Made by a program: the position numbers and the translations under genes
Shown here: positions 8,092 through 17,352 of the stretch, one piece after another
Numbering within the stretch: the first letter of the stretch is position 1
Layout: each line of letters opens with the position of its first letter
The notes under the pieces: generated by a model
What the model saw: only the letters and a program-made list of their open reading frames with translations
What the model was told of the DNA's origin: nothing
The model's database searches: none
Assembly (NCBI GenBank): GCA_013215655.1
Contig: JABSOX010000056.1
Coordinates: forward strand, 1 to 36,909
Length of the DNA stretch: 36,909 nt
DNA from: Colwellia sp.
Lineage (GTDB): Bacteria > Pseudomonadota > Gammaproteobacteria > Enterobacterales > Alteromonadaceae
Reading direction: 5' to 3'

Positions 8092-10458
8092 ATGAGAGAT
8101 AAACTCTACGGATTTATCGGTAAACACCCAATATGGGTAATACTGGCATGCCTAACTTTTGCGATAGTTGCCGCAGCGGGCGCACAAAATCTGGTATTTA
8201 AAAGTGACTATCGTGTATTTTTTGGTGAGGAAAATCCACAACTTACCGCGTTTGAATCGATGCAAAAGGTATATAACAAAAGCGATAATGTTTCATTTGT
8301 TGTTGTTCCCAAAAATGGGGATGTATTTACTGCGGAGCATCTTGCAGCACTAAAGGTCTTAACCAAAGAAAGTTGGCAAGTACCTTATTCAACACGTGTC
8401 GACTCAGTGACTAATTTTCAATACAGTTATGCTGAAGAAGACGACATGATTGTTGAAGACTTAGTGATGAGTACTAAAAACCTTAGTCAAAGTGATTTAG
8501 CTAAAATAAAAGCTATTGCGATTAATGAACCGTTATTAGTCAATAAAATCATCTCAAAAACAGCGCATGTTTCTGTTGTTAATGTCACGGTACAACTGCC
8601 AGGGATTAACCCGATAGTTGAAGTGCCCGAAGTTGCCGCAAGTGTTCGAGCGTTTAAAGATAAGTTTCTCGCTGAGAATCCCGGTACCGAAGTCTATTTA
8701 TCGGGTATGGTAATGATGAATAATTCATTTGGTGAAGCGTCATTAAATGATGCTGCAACGTTAATACCACTGATGTTTCTAGTTGTCGTGATCACCATAG
8801 GTATTCTACTTAGAACCATCACAGGTACTATCGCAACGGTGTTGGTTATTATCATGAGCATCGTTACTACCATGGGTTTAGCTGGCTGGTTAGGTTTCTT
8901 TCTTACCGGACCTTCGTCATCAGCCCCAACAATGATCTTAACGTTGGCGGTTGCTGATTGTATTCATATATTAACCTCAATGTTTTATGAAATGCGTCAC
9001 GGCGCAGACAAACGTACAGCCATTGCAAGAAGTATAAAAATCAACTTACAACCGATATTCTTAACCAGCGTTACCACGGCTATTGGTTTCTTAAGCATGA
9101 ACTTCTCTGACTCACCACCTTTTCAAGACTTAGGTAACTTAGTGGCAATGGGCGTTATGTTTGCTTTTGTTTTTTCTGTGACAATATTCCCAGCGTTATT
9201 AACGGTATTACCGGTTAAAGTAAAAGAAATTAAAGATGGCAAACAAGATATTATGACAAGTCTTGCTGACTTTGTTATTCAAAAACGTAAACTGTTATTA
9301 CCACTAACCGCAGTTGTTATTCTTATATTTGCGGCGTTCATTCCAAAAAATGAATTGAATGATGATTTTGTTAAATATTTTGATGAAAGTGTGGCTTACC
9401 GTACGGCTACTGATTTTATGCAAGATAACCTATCTGGGATGATGGTTTTGGAAATATCGGTTAAAACGGGTGTTGCTAGTGGTATTAATAATCCCCAATA
9501 CTTACAAAAAGTTTCTGATTTCAGTGATTGGCTACGCCAGCTACCACAAACCGACCATGTTAATACCATTACCGATACGTTAAAGCGCTTAAATAAGAAT
9601 ATGCATGGTGATGATCCTAGTTGGTATAAATTACCTGATAGCCAAGAGATGTCGGCACAATACTTATTGTTATATGAAATGTCTTTACCCTATGGCTTAG
9701 ATTTAAATAATCAATTAAATGTTGATAAGTCTTCATCAAAAATTGCTGCCACCTTTAAAAATATGACCAGTAACGAAATGGTGAATCTTGAAGAACAAAT
9801 TAATGCTTGGTTTGACGTAAATGCCGCTATGTATGAGGTCGATATTGCTAGCCCAAGTTTAATGTTTGCACATATTGGTCAACGTAATATTTCTAGCATG
9901 TTGTTAGGCTCCAGTGTGGCTTTAATTTTGATCTCTATTTTATTAGGTTTTGCACTGAAAAGCTGGCGTTATGGAGCGATTAGTTTATTACCTAACCTAG
10001 TACCTGCAGCTGTTGGTTTTGGTTTGTGGGGCATATTTCAAGGACAAGTTGGATTAGGTTTGTCCGTTGTTATTGGTATGACTTTAGGTATCGTTGTTGA
10101 CGATACCGTACATTTTTTGAGTAAATATTTACATGCACGTCGAGAAAGAGGCGCAGATGCTCAAACAGCTGTACATTATGCCTTCGGTAATGTCGGTCGT
10201 GCCTTATGGATAACAACTTTTGTATTAGGTGCCGGCTTTATGGTACTTGCACAATCGTCATTTAGAATGAATGCCGAAATGGGCATGTTAACAGCGATGA
10301 CCATTGTGATTGCATTAGTTGTCGACTTCTTATTTTTACCACCATTATTAATGGCGATTGATAAAAAGAAAAGTTCATCAGCAGTAAATAATAGCTCAAT
10401 TGAAGACAATTCGACTAATGCTGACGACTCAGACTTATCAGCTCAAACATCAACGTAA
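8092..10458 (+). CDS. MMPL/RND-family transporter
   Basis: An inner-membrane transporter of about 788 residues, made of two similar halves. Each half has one membrane helix, a periplasmic domain and a block of about five helices (roughly residues 7-30 and 222-390, then 405-425 and 600-760). The paired motifs VADCIHIL...EMRHGADKRTAIARS and GIVVDDTVHFLSKY...RRERGADAQTAVHYAF are typical of the MMPL/sterol-sensing-like RND group that exports lipids or other hydrophobic molecules. ATG 8092 is chosen over 8062 because GGAGAGGGAG (8080-8089) gives a strong ribosome site and because 8062 overlaps the operator. It heads an operon with the LolA-like and barrel genes. The substrate is unknown. Confidence 0.9.
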   Translation: MRDKLYGFIGKHPIWVILACLTFAIVAAAGAQNLVFKSDYRVFFGEENPQLTAFESMQKVYNKSDNVSFVVVPKNGDVFTAEHLAALKVLTKESWQVPYSTRVDSVTNFQYSYAEEDDMIVEDLVMSTKNLSQSDLAKIKAIAINEPLLVNKIISKTAHVSVVNVTVQLPGINPIVEVPEVAASVRAFKDKFLAENPGTEVYLSGMVMMNNSFGEASLNDAATLIPLMFLVVVITIGILLRTITGTIATVLVIIMSIVTTMGLAGWLGFFLTGPSSSAPTMILTLAVADCIHILTSMFYEMRHGADKRTAIARSIKINLQPIFLTSVTTAIGFLSMNFSDSPPFQDLGNLVAMGVMFAFVFSVTIFPALLTVLPVKVKEIKDGKQDIMTSLADFVIQKRKLLLPLTAVVILIFAAFIPKNELNDDFVKYFDESVAYRTATDFMQDNLSGMMVLEISVKTGVASGINNPQYLQKVSDFSDWLRQLPQTDHVNTITDTLKRLNKNMHGDDPSWYKLPDSQEMSAQYLLLYEMSLPYGLDLNNQLNVDKSSSKIAATFKNMTSNEMVNLEEQINAWFDVNAAMYEVDIASPSLMFAHIGQRNISSMLLGSSVALILISILLGFALKSWRYGAISLLPNLVPAAVGFGLWGIFQGQVGLGLSVVIGMTLGIVVDDTVHFLSKYLHARRERGADAQTAVHYAFGNVGRALWITTFVLGAGFMVLAQSSFRMNAEMGMLTAMTIVIALVVDFLFLPPLLMAIDKKKSSSAVNNSSIEDNSTNADDSDLSAQTST

Positions 10459-10483
10459 GCATCAGCGTAAATTGGAAAACACT

Positions 10484-11281
10484 ATGAAAATGAATAAAAT
10501 AATTACCACACTATTCGCTACTTTAGCTTTGACTTTAGTCACTAGCACATCATTTGCAACGACACCGCAAGAGCGAGGTTTGGCTATTTCCCATGAAACT
10601 AAAGCAAGAGATAAGGGTTGGACTGATAGCACTGCCAATATGATGATGTTATTACGTAATAAGCAGGGACAAGAAAGTACTCGTGAGATCAAAATTAAAT
10701 CTCTTGAATTAGATAACGATGGCGATAAAAGTTTAACCATCTTTAATAAACCAAGAGATGTAAAAGGCACTGCTTTTTTAAGTTTCTCTCACCCTGTTGG
10801 TGCCGACGACCAATGGTTATATTTACCCGCATTAAAACGTGTTAAAAGAATTTCTTCACGTAATAAGTCAGGTCCATTTATGGGCTCTGAATTTGCTTTT
10901 GAAGATTTAAGTTCGTTTGAAATAGAAAAATATACTTATAGGTATTTAGGTGAAGAACCACTTAATGGCTTAAATAACTTTATGGTTGAGCAAGTCCCTG
11001 TTGATGAAAATTCAGGTTATACCCGACGTGTCGTTTGGGTGGATGATACAGAATATCGCATTCAAAAAATTGATTTTTATGATCGCAAAAATTCATTATT
11101 GAAAACCTTAACCTATGTTGATTATAAGCAGTACCTAAATAAGTACTGGCGTGCGAATAGTATGCACATGATTAACCATCAGAACGGAAAAAGCACTGAA
11201 TTAAAATGGGATAATTATGCTTTTCAAACCGGTTTAAAAGACAGCGATTTTAATCGTAACTCGTTAAAGCGGGTGCGTTAG
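10484..11281 (+). CDS. LolA-like outer membrane lipoprotein-sorting protein
   Basis: A 265-residue periplasmic protein with a signal peptide (about 1-23, cut near SFATT). The mature part has the LolA-like beta sheet pattern of the family often annotated as outer membrane lipoprotein-sorting protein: DDQWLYLPALKRVKRISS, GSEFAFEDLSSF, RRVVWVDDTEYRIQKIDFYDR. The open frame extends upstream to 10400 inside the transporter gene, but ATG 10484 with GGAAA at 10474 gives a proper signal sequence and is preferred. Partnership with an MMPL transporter is a recurrent arrangement; the protein probably carries the extruded hydrophobic molecule or a lipoprotein across the periplasm (inference). Confidence 0.88.
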   Translation: MKMNKIITTLFATLALTLVTSTSFATTPQERGLAISHETKARDKGWTDSTANMMMLLRNKQGQESTREIKIKSLELDNDGDKSLTIFNKPRDVKGTAFLSFSHPVGADDQWLYLPALKRVKRISSRNKSGPFMGSEFAFEDLSSFEIEKYTYRYLGEEPLNGLNNFMVEQVPVDENSGYTRRVVWVDDTEYRIQKIDFYDRKNSLLKTLTYVDYKQYLNKYWRANSMHMINHQNGKSTELKWDNYAFQTGLKDSDFNRNSLKRVR

Positions 11282-11286
11282 TTACT

Positions 11287-12540
11287 ATGTCGGTTAAAAA
11301 AAACCTAAAAGGGTTAACAGCAAGCCTGTTGTTAACCCCTTATTTACTATTAAGTTCTTATTTATTAAGCAAGGGACTACAAGCAAACGAGTTTGAAGTT
11401 TCAGGTAAAGTAGGAATAGAGCAGCGACAGTTTTTTAGTAGTAATCAATATGAACATCAATTTAATCAGTCTCAAGTATCAATATTTATTGAACCTGAAT
11501 TATATTGGAATTGGAATGAGGGTAGTGACAGCCTTACGTTTAAGCCTTTTTATCGACTTGATCAGCAGGATGACAATCGCAGTCATGGCGATATTCGTGA
11601 ATTTTCATATATTCATGCCAGTGATAATTGGGAACTTAGAGCGGGTATTCGTAAAGAGTTTTGGGGAGTCACCGAGTTTCAACATTTAGTTGATGTTATT
11701 AATCAAACTGATAGTGTTGAAGACATTGATGGTGAAGATAAATTAGGTCAACTGATGCTTAACCTTTCCCTTGTTCGGGATTGGGGCATTGTTGATTTAT
11801 ATATATTACCAGGATTTAGAGAACGTACTTTTGGTGATGAAAAAAGTCGTTTGCGTGCACCCTTTATTATTGATACTGACCATATTGAATATGAATCTAG
11901 CGCCAAAGAACAACATGTTGATTTGGTGGCAAGGTGGAGTCATAGTTTAGGTGATGTTGATTTTGGTACTTATTGGTTTCATGGCACTAATCGTGATCCT
12001 ATTATCAACCTGAAACAACAAGATAATGGTATTGTTTTAGGACAATATTATAGCCAAATGGATCAGTTTGGATTAGAACTTCAAATGATTGTAGAAGATT
12101 GGTTATGGAAGTTTGAAACAATTTATCGTGATACTAAATTTGAGCACTTTTGGGCAACACAATCGGGTTTTGAGTATTCATTTATTGGTGTCTTTGATTC
12201 AGCCATTGATCTTGGTCTGTTGATGGAATACAGCTGGGATTCTCGTGGCGAAGGTCGTGTCGGAAATAGAGATAAACGTGGTGCTAGTTTTCAAAACGAT
12301 GTGTTTTTTGGTAGTCGACTCGCTTTTAATGATATGCAAAGCAGTGAAGTATTAGTGGGTTTTAGTGCTGACTTAGATCACAACGCTTTTAGTTTTCTTG
12401 TTGAAGCAAATCGTCGGCTGGGTGATAATTTTAAAGCAAGTATCGATATCAGGTTATTTCAATCAAACAATCCCATAGATCAACTCTATAGTATAAAAAA
12501 TGATGACCACGCACAACTAAGCGTTGAATGGTATTTTTAA
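11287..12540 (+). CDS. Outer membrane beta-barrel protein of the MMPL operon
   Basis: 417 residues with a signal sequence (about 1-34) followed by alternating amphipathic strands rich in aromatic residues, for example FKPFYRLDQQDD, ELRAGIRKEFWG and GIVDLYILPGF. It ends with a terminal aromatic residue (EWYF), the usual signal for BAM-dependent barrel insertion. It starts five bases after the LolA-like stop, so it belongs to the same transcript. I do not recognise a named family with certainty; it resembles uncharacterised barrels encoded beside MMPL plus LolA-like pairs. As the third member it would supply the outer-membrane step. The ribosome site is weak, which suits coupling to the preceding gene. 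Confidence 0.8.
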   Translation: MSVKKNLKGLTASLLLTPYLLLSSYLLSKGLQANEFEVSGKVGIEQRQFFSSNQYEHQFNQSQVSIFIEPELYWNWNEGSDSLTFKPFYRLDQQDDNRSHGDIREFSYIHASDNWELRAGIRKEFWGVTEFQHLVDVINQTDSVEDIDGEDKLGQLMLNLSLVRDWGIVDLYILPGFRERTFGDEKSRLRAPFIIDTDHIEYESSAKEQHVDLVARWSHSLGDVDFGTYWFHGTNRDPIINLKQQDNGIVLGQYYSQMDQFGLELQMIVEDWLWKFETIYRDTKFEHFWATQSGFEYSFIGVFDSAIDLGLLMEYSWDSRGEGRVGNRDKRGASFQNDVFFGSRLAFNDMQSSEVLVGFSADLDHNAFSFLVEANRRLGDNFKASIDIRLFQSNNPIDQLYSIKNDDHAQLSVEWYF

Positions 12541-12587
12541 GTCCATGGTAGCTAAGTAAATAACAAAACTCTATACTAACTATTTAC

Positions 12588-12613
12588 AGTGTGCTTCTCT
12601 ATATAAGCACACT
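12588..12613 (+). terminator. Hairpin after the MMPL operon
   Basis: Perfect 9-bp stem AGTGTGCTT/AAGCACACT with an 8-base loop, 48 bp after the barrel stop. The downstream strand is only moderately T-rich, so its strength as an intrinsic terminator is uncertain. Confidence 0.6.
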
Positions 12614-12641
12614 ACTTATCCTTCTTAAAGCTTATTTATAA

Positions 12642-13772
12642 ATGCCTAAAATATGTAAACTATCATTCGTTACCTTTATTATTTTCACTTTGTTAGGTGT
12701 TCAAGGTGATGTTTGTGCCTATGTAAAAGACGACACTGCAATTATTCAGCAGATCATTAAAGATCCTAAACATGCGTTTATTGAACTTAAAGCAATAGTT
12801 GCTGATAAAAATACCTCTAAAAAACGTCAGGCGGAATTAATGATTTGGCTTGCAGAGATATCTTATTATATCGATCAGCCTGAAAATATTTTTAAATATA
12901 CTGAACAACCTTTAGCTGGCGGTTTATTAAGTAACAGTTGGAAAGTAAGAGCACTGATTAGCCAAGCTAGAGGCTATTTTCAAAGAAGTCAGCATGAAGA
13001 GTTTTTTGTGTTGGCAAATAAAGCCGTTAACAGTGCTGAACAACATGATTTATCAAAACTAAAAATTTCAGCTTTAGTTGAAAGAGCGTATGCAAGTCTT
13101 TTGCTTGGCTATAAAATAAAAGCAACGGCAGATCTTAAACTTGCCAATAAATATATTTCAGTTTTATCCGATACTTTTGTCAAAGGGATGTTATTAGAGC
13201 GGTTTTCAATTGCTATTGCCGAGAATGGCAATACAAAATTAGCTATTGAAAAACAGCTAGAGGTAATTGAACTTTATGAAGACATTTCTGCAGGCCCACA
13301 TTTTTTATCAATTGCTTATTATAATCTAGCTCTTAATTATACAAAAACTCAAGCGTGGCAACAAGAAGGTTCGGCAATGCTAAAGTCGTATCAATGGTCG
13401 TTAAAAGATAATAATCATTTAAACCAGGCATTTTCATTAGCCCGACTTGCAAAATATGAAATGAGAAGAGGGAATATTGTTCTTGCTGAAGATTACTTCG
13501 AGAAAGCAATAATAGCTGCGGATAAAAGTGAATCAGGTCGAATAAAAATAATCGCAAGGTCGGCATTAGCACGTTTTTTATGTAGTAATGATAAAGAAGA
13601 TGAGTGTGAAGAGTTACTGGTTAATACCATAACATTTGCCAAAAATTATCAAATGGAATTTGAAGCGACGTCTTTAACTCGTGCACTGGCAGATTTATAT
13701 TATCGACAAAAGAGCTTTGATAAAGCTTATCAAATTCTAAAATCAACAGTTGTTGAAATTGAAGAAAAGTGA
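12642..13772 (+). CDS. TPR-repeat periplasmic protein
   Basis: 376 residues: a hydrophobic N-terminal signal (about 1-27, ending near VCAYV) followed by helical repeats. Clear TPR-like helix pairs include FSLARLAKYEMRRGNIVLAEDYFEKAIIAA and SLTRALADLYYRQKSFDKAYQILKS. This architecture resembles the periplasmic sensor half of Alteromonadales TPR-GGDEF proteins, but the frame stops right after the last repeat with no membrane helix or catalytic domain. It may be a stand-alone protein or a remnant of such a receptor. The ATG has no obvious Shine-Dalgarno. It is convergent with the substrate-binding protein gene. No specific function can be given. Confidence 0.75.
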   Translation: MPKICKLSFVTFIIFTLLGVQGDVCAYVKDDTAIIQQIIKDPKHAFIELKAIVADKNTSKKRQAELMIWLAEISYYIDQPENIFKYTEQPLAGGLLSNSWKVRALISQARGYFQRSQHEEFFVLANKAVNSAEQHDLSKLKISALVERAYASLLLGYKIKATADLKLANKYISVLSDTFVKGMLLERFSIAIAENGNTKLAIEKQLEVIELYEDISAGPHFLSIAYYNLALNYTKTQAWQQEGSAMLKSYQWSLKDNNHLNQAFSLARLAKYEMRRGNIVLAEDYFEKAIIAADKSESGRIKIIARSALARFLCSNDKEDECEELLVNTITFAKNYQMEFEATSLTRALADLYYRQKSFDKAYQILKSTVVEIEEK

Positions 13773-13834
13773 TCTTTAGAGTGAGAGGCCGAATTGGTTT
13801 TAATGTTTCTTAAAACTTTATATTCATTAATGCT

Positions 13835-14689
13835 TTAGCGTTTTTTATCTAAGAAATAACTAGCTTCATAATGTTTCTTAAGCAACTGTTTACTCTCTTC
13901 ATCGTACCATTTTAGTCGATAATCTAAATAGTTGTTGTTTTGACTTTCTTTTAATAGAGCAATGTTGATCTGCGTAATGACCTTTTTTCCCCAATCATTC
14001 TTAGGGCATGCAAAATAAACGGCTAAAAACTTATCATCACCTAGTTCTGTGATCGCCATACTTTTTGTTAAAGTCGTTGAACCATGACTTTTTTTTGAAT
14101 AAGTAATGATCGGCGGATACTCGACGAGAAAATCGATGCGACCCGTTAATAACATTTGAATCAAGCCATCATAATTATTATTTTTTACCAGCTTTTCTTG
14201 TTGTGCATGTTTTTTGAAAAGTATATTAATTTCACTTGAGTAGCGTCCAATTGAAGCTCCCGCAATAAGCTCATCATTACGCAATAAGTTTTCTAATGAA
14301 ATACTTTGCTTTTGCGGTGTATTGGTATTGATGGCGATATTGTCAGCTGTATAGACTATGCGATAAGGCAGTAAGAAACTATTTATATTGGATAAAAGTG
14401 CATCGGTATCGGCTAATGCCGAGGGATGACAAACATTTTTACCATGCTGTATTTCAGTAAGTGCTCTGCGAGTATTCATCACAACTCGTTGATGCTCATA
14501 TTCTGGTAAATAGTTAATCATGGAGGAAATGAGCTGGTCGTATATACCTTGCCCTTTATCTTCACCATGAAGAATATAAAAGGGTGGCCAGTCAATAACT
14601 CGCCATATCAATTGCTCTTTTGTTAAAGCATGGAAGGAGGGAATGGTAATTAATATTAGAAAAACAATCTTAAATACGATTGAATTCAT
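13835..14689 (-). CDS. Periplasmic solute-binding protein, TIGR02285-like
   Basis: 284 residues with a signal peptide (about 1-21). The mature N-terminus IWRVIDWPPFYILHGEDKGQGIYDQLI is characteristic of the TIGR02285 branch of SBP_bac_3 (PBPb) proteins, which look like ABC amino-acid binding proteins but usually lack transporter genes nearby. That is also the case here: no permease or ATPase is adjacent. In several marine bacteria such proteins sit beside sensors or regulators, and here it is divergent from a CadC-type regulator. The ligand is not predictable. It may feed a signal rather than an importer (inference). Confidence 0.82.
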   Translation of the reverse strand: MNSIVFKIVFLILITIPSFHALTKEQLIWRVIDWPPFYILHGEDKGQGIYDQLISSMINYLPEYEHQRVVMNTRRALTEIQHGKNVCHPSALADTDALLSNINSFLLPYRIVYTADNIAINTNTPQKQSISLENLLRNDELIAGASIGRYSSEINILFKKHAQQEKLVKNNNYDGLIQMLLTGRIDFLVEYPPIITYSKKSHGSTTLTKSMAITELGDDKFLAVYFACPKNDWGKKVITQINIALLKESQNNNYLDYRLKWYDEESKQLLKKHYEASYFLDKKR

Positions 14690-15088
14690 TTAATGGATCC
14701 CTAACGGTTAAGAATAATTAACTTATTTTACTAAAAAGTATAGCGTAACTCTTCCTGTAAATGTATTGATGATTTTTGTGTATATAAAGTTAAAGTAAAT
14801 GTAAGAACTTTAATTTTATAGGATTACAGCGTAGTAAGTTGCAAATCTTTAGTTATATTACTATTGTGCATTTGAAAATCATATTAACTAACCTGAACCG
14901 TCCGGACTATTATAGTTCTATTTTAATCCGGTTTCAGGTTGATTTTAATGCTTGTTCAGTGTTGAATATTAAAAAATAGAGAAAAAATATCGTTTTACAG
15001 ATTAGTAAGGGTCAAAATATTTAATTTATGATAAATTCATTGATAGAGTCTTTGTCTGTTGCAAGCGACCACTTCTTTTCGGAAAAAA
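14690..15088. other. Divergent intergenic region with an inverted repeat
   Basis: About 400 bp between the solute-binding gene (-) and the CadC-type regulator (+). It contains AACCTGAACCG at 14890-14900 facing CGGTTTCAGGTT at 14929-14940, with inner CCGGA (14902-14906) and TCCGG (14927-14931). Both pairs can form one long imperfect hairpin or a spaced operator. No RNA gene was recognised. The TTG at 15059 is an alternative start for the regulator. Confidence 0.6.
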
Positions 15089-17188
15089 ATGACAATTCAT
15101 AAACATTACAAGTTTGGTGATTTTACTTTCGATGTCTCCAGAAAATTACTACAGCTAAATGACAGTAATAAAACACGGAAACTGACAGAGAAAGAAGGCG
15201 CAGTACTGTGTTATTTTCTTGAACGCCCGCAACAAGTAATTACACGTGATGAATTGATTGAATCGATATGGGAAGGTAGTTATGCACTAGAAACAACAAT
15301 TAACAATATCATCTCCACTTTACGAAGAGAGTTAGGCTGTAAAGCTAAGTCACCAAAGTACATTAATACTATTCAAAATAAAGGTTACGAGTTTGTTGAA
15401 AGCGTTTCATTTATTACCTTGCCGTTGGCAGAAGAAAAAGACTCATCAAAGACAAAAACTGTTACCTCCGAGCTATCACCTATAAGTCATTCTAAATATG
15501 TCATCGCTGGAATTGCTTTATTTCTAATATTAGTCGTAGGCTATTTTTTTGATTATCTCACCACAACAAACTCAAAAAGTAAAAGTAATGACAGTGTGAT
15601 CATTGCTAAGTTATTACCCGTAACTTATGAACAAGGACAGGAATGGTCACCAAGTCTATCAGCAGATGGTAAGTTTTTAGCCTATGTTCATCGAAGAGCC
15701 CATGATCAGGCGTGGCAAATTAAAATAAAAGAGTTGGCAACAGCTGAAGAAATACTACTGACTCAAGGATTTGCTAATAAATTTTCTCCTACATGGAGTA
15801 AGTCTGGAGACAAAATATTTTTTATAAAGACGTTTAGCCATTCTTGCCAAATTTGGGTTGCCGACCTTTCTGCTGGCCTTAGTCAGGTATCGCTATCGCC
15901 GCTGGTTAATTGTGGTGTTCACTCAAATATGAGTCCTCTGGCTATTGGGCCTCATGGGCAATGGCTCTATTATTCTGAAATTGATGATAGCCGTACTTAT
16001 GCTATAAAACGAATTAATTTACTAACAGAGAGTATTGAACAAATCACTTTACCTGCAAGTGATGGTGTCGGTGATTATAGTTTAGCCCTGTCTCCTAATG
16101 GCAAATATTTGGCATATTTACGTTCAACAATGGGACTGAAAACAACACTGATGTTATTAGATATTAGTCGTCATGAGAATATTTCCTTAGCTAAATTTAG
16201 TCACCGTATGTATTCATTAAGCTGGGAACTGGATGGCTCAAAGCTCTATTTTATTGATGCAGACAATAATTTAAGTAGTATTAATGTAGAGTCTAAAAGT
16301 ATTGAGACTTTTTCTATCTTACAAAATAAAGCCCTTGCACCTTACATTGCGCCAACAGGAAAACGTTTTGTCGTAGATGGTGATTTTTATTTAAGTGATA
16401 TCATTTCGGCTGAAACTTCCTCATTAAAGAAAAATAAGGAGATATTGAAAGAGAAAAGCATCGTATCATCCAGTTATCATGACGAATTTCCTACCATGAG
16501 TAATGATGGCTCTAAACTCGCTTTTGTTTCGAATAGAACTGGGGTAAAACAAATTTGGCAAAAAGTCGATAACCGTTTCATCCAACTTTCTCAATTTAGC
16601 AAAAATCAACATATTTCCAATGTACAATTTTCACCAGATGGACTTTCTTTAGTCTTTTTACTAAACCAAATCCCTCATATACTTGATTTAGTAACACATA
16701 CAATATCTCAGCCTCTCAGCACATTCGAAAATTCAGATACCCCTATTTGGTCATGTGATGGTAAAAATATTCTCATGACATCATTAGAAAATGGTATGTG
16801 GAATTTATATCAATACAACATTAAAAAGAAAATTATTGATAAACTACAAGAGAATATCACCGCAATAAAAAGTGACTGTCTTACATCGTTATTTTATGTA
16901 TCGATACCTCAAAAAGGAGTGTTTTCATTTAATGTTTCTGAAGGTCTAATTAAAAATAAAGTATTAGCACAAACCATCAATAACTCGGGTCATTGGCAAG
17001 TTCATAATAATTATCTATACAACTTCATTGAAGATCATTTTATTATAACTCATTTAGTTTCGGGTGAAATAACGAAGTCACCCACCATCTCTAATGCCAT
17101 TCAAAGCTTCTATATCATTAATGATCAAGTATATTTTTCTAAAAGAATATTTTCAAATACCTCTATAAAACAATTGGTTAGTTATTAA
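15089..17188 (+). CDS. CadC/ToxR-type transmembrane regulator with TolB-like beta-propeller sensor
   Basis: About 699 residues. Residues 1-105 form an OmpR/CadC winged helix (FGDFTFDVSRKLLQL, TEKEGAVLCYFLERP, SIWEG, NIISTLRRELG, YINTIQNKGYEF). A single membrane helix lies at about 137-158. The remainder is a periplasmic propeller built of PD40/TolB-like blades with the SxDGKxLAY pattern (LSADGKFLAYVHR, LSPNGKYLAYL, MSNDGSKLAFVSNR, FSPDGLSLVFLL). ATG 15089, preceded by CGGAAAA, is chosen over the TTG at 15059 because it starts just before the winged helix. The protein should bind DNA from the membrane and sense periplasmic conditions. The SEL1 gene cluster directly downstream in the same direction is a plausible target (inference). 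Confidence 0.88.
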   Translation: MTIHKHYKFGDFTFDVSRKLLQLNDSNKTRKLTEKEGAVLCYFLERPQQVITRDELIESIWEGSYALETTINNIISTLRRELGCKAKSPKYINTIQNKGYEFVESVSFITLPLAEEKDSSKTKTVTSELSPISHSKYVIAGIALFLILVVGYFFDYLTTTNSKSKSNDSVIIAKLLPVTYEQGQEWSPSLSADGKFLAYVHRRAHDQAWQIKIKELATAEEILLTQGFANKFSPTWSKSGDKIFFIKTFSHSCQIWVADLSAGLSQVSLSPLVNCGVHSNMSPLAIGPHGQWLYYSEIDDSRTYAIKRINLLTESIEQITLPASDGVGDYSLALSPNGKYLAYLRSTMGLKTTLMLLDISRHENISLAKFSHRMYSLSWELDGSKLYFIDADNNLSSINVESKSIETFSILQNKALAPYIAPTGKRFVVDGDFYLSDIISAETSSLKKNKEILKEKSIVSSSYHDEFPTMSNDGSKLAFVSNRTGVKQIWQKVDNRFIQLSQFSKNQHISNVQFSPDGLSLVFLLNQIPHILDLVTHTISQPLSTFENSDTPIWSCDGKNILMTSLENGMWNLYQYNIKKKIIDKLQENITAIKSDCLTSLFYVSIPQKGVFSFNVSEGLIKNKVLAQTINNSGHWQVHNNYLYNFIEDHFIITHLVSGEITKSPTISNAIQSFYIINDQVYFSKRIFSNTSIKQLVSY

Positions 17189-17197
17189 TATAAAAGC

Positions 17198-17352
17198 CAT
17201 ACAAATACCATATAACTCCTTTATATAAAAACATCTTAAGTATGTTCTTATATCATTTCTTATTGTGAACTGAAGACGATTTAAAGCCGTTGTAATGGCA
17301 TTTAAATTTTATTTACGAACAAACGACAAAGAAATTAAAGGACCTTAACGTT
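17198..17352 (+). repeat. Duplicated leader sequence, copy in front of SEL1 gene 1
   Basis: About 155 bp that matches 19135-19297 in front of SEL1 gene 3 with scattered differences. It includes CTTAAGTATGTT, ATTTCTTA(T/C)TGTGAAC and AAAGCCG. The last roughly 53 bp (from 17300) is also shared with SEL1 gene 2, ending in the ribosome site AAAGGA and CTTAACGTT. Confidence 0.75.

Noticed and set aside
10400-10483. Upstream extension of the LolA-like protein into the transporter gene
   Set aside because: The added 28 residues (Gln/Lys/Arg-rich) would precede the signal peptide; the ATG at 10484 starts it properly.
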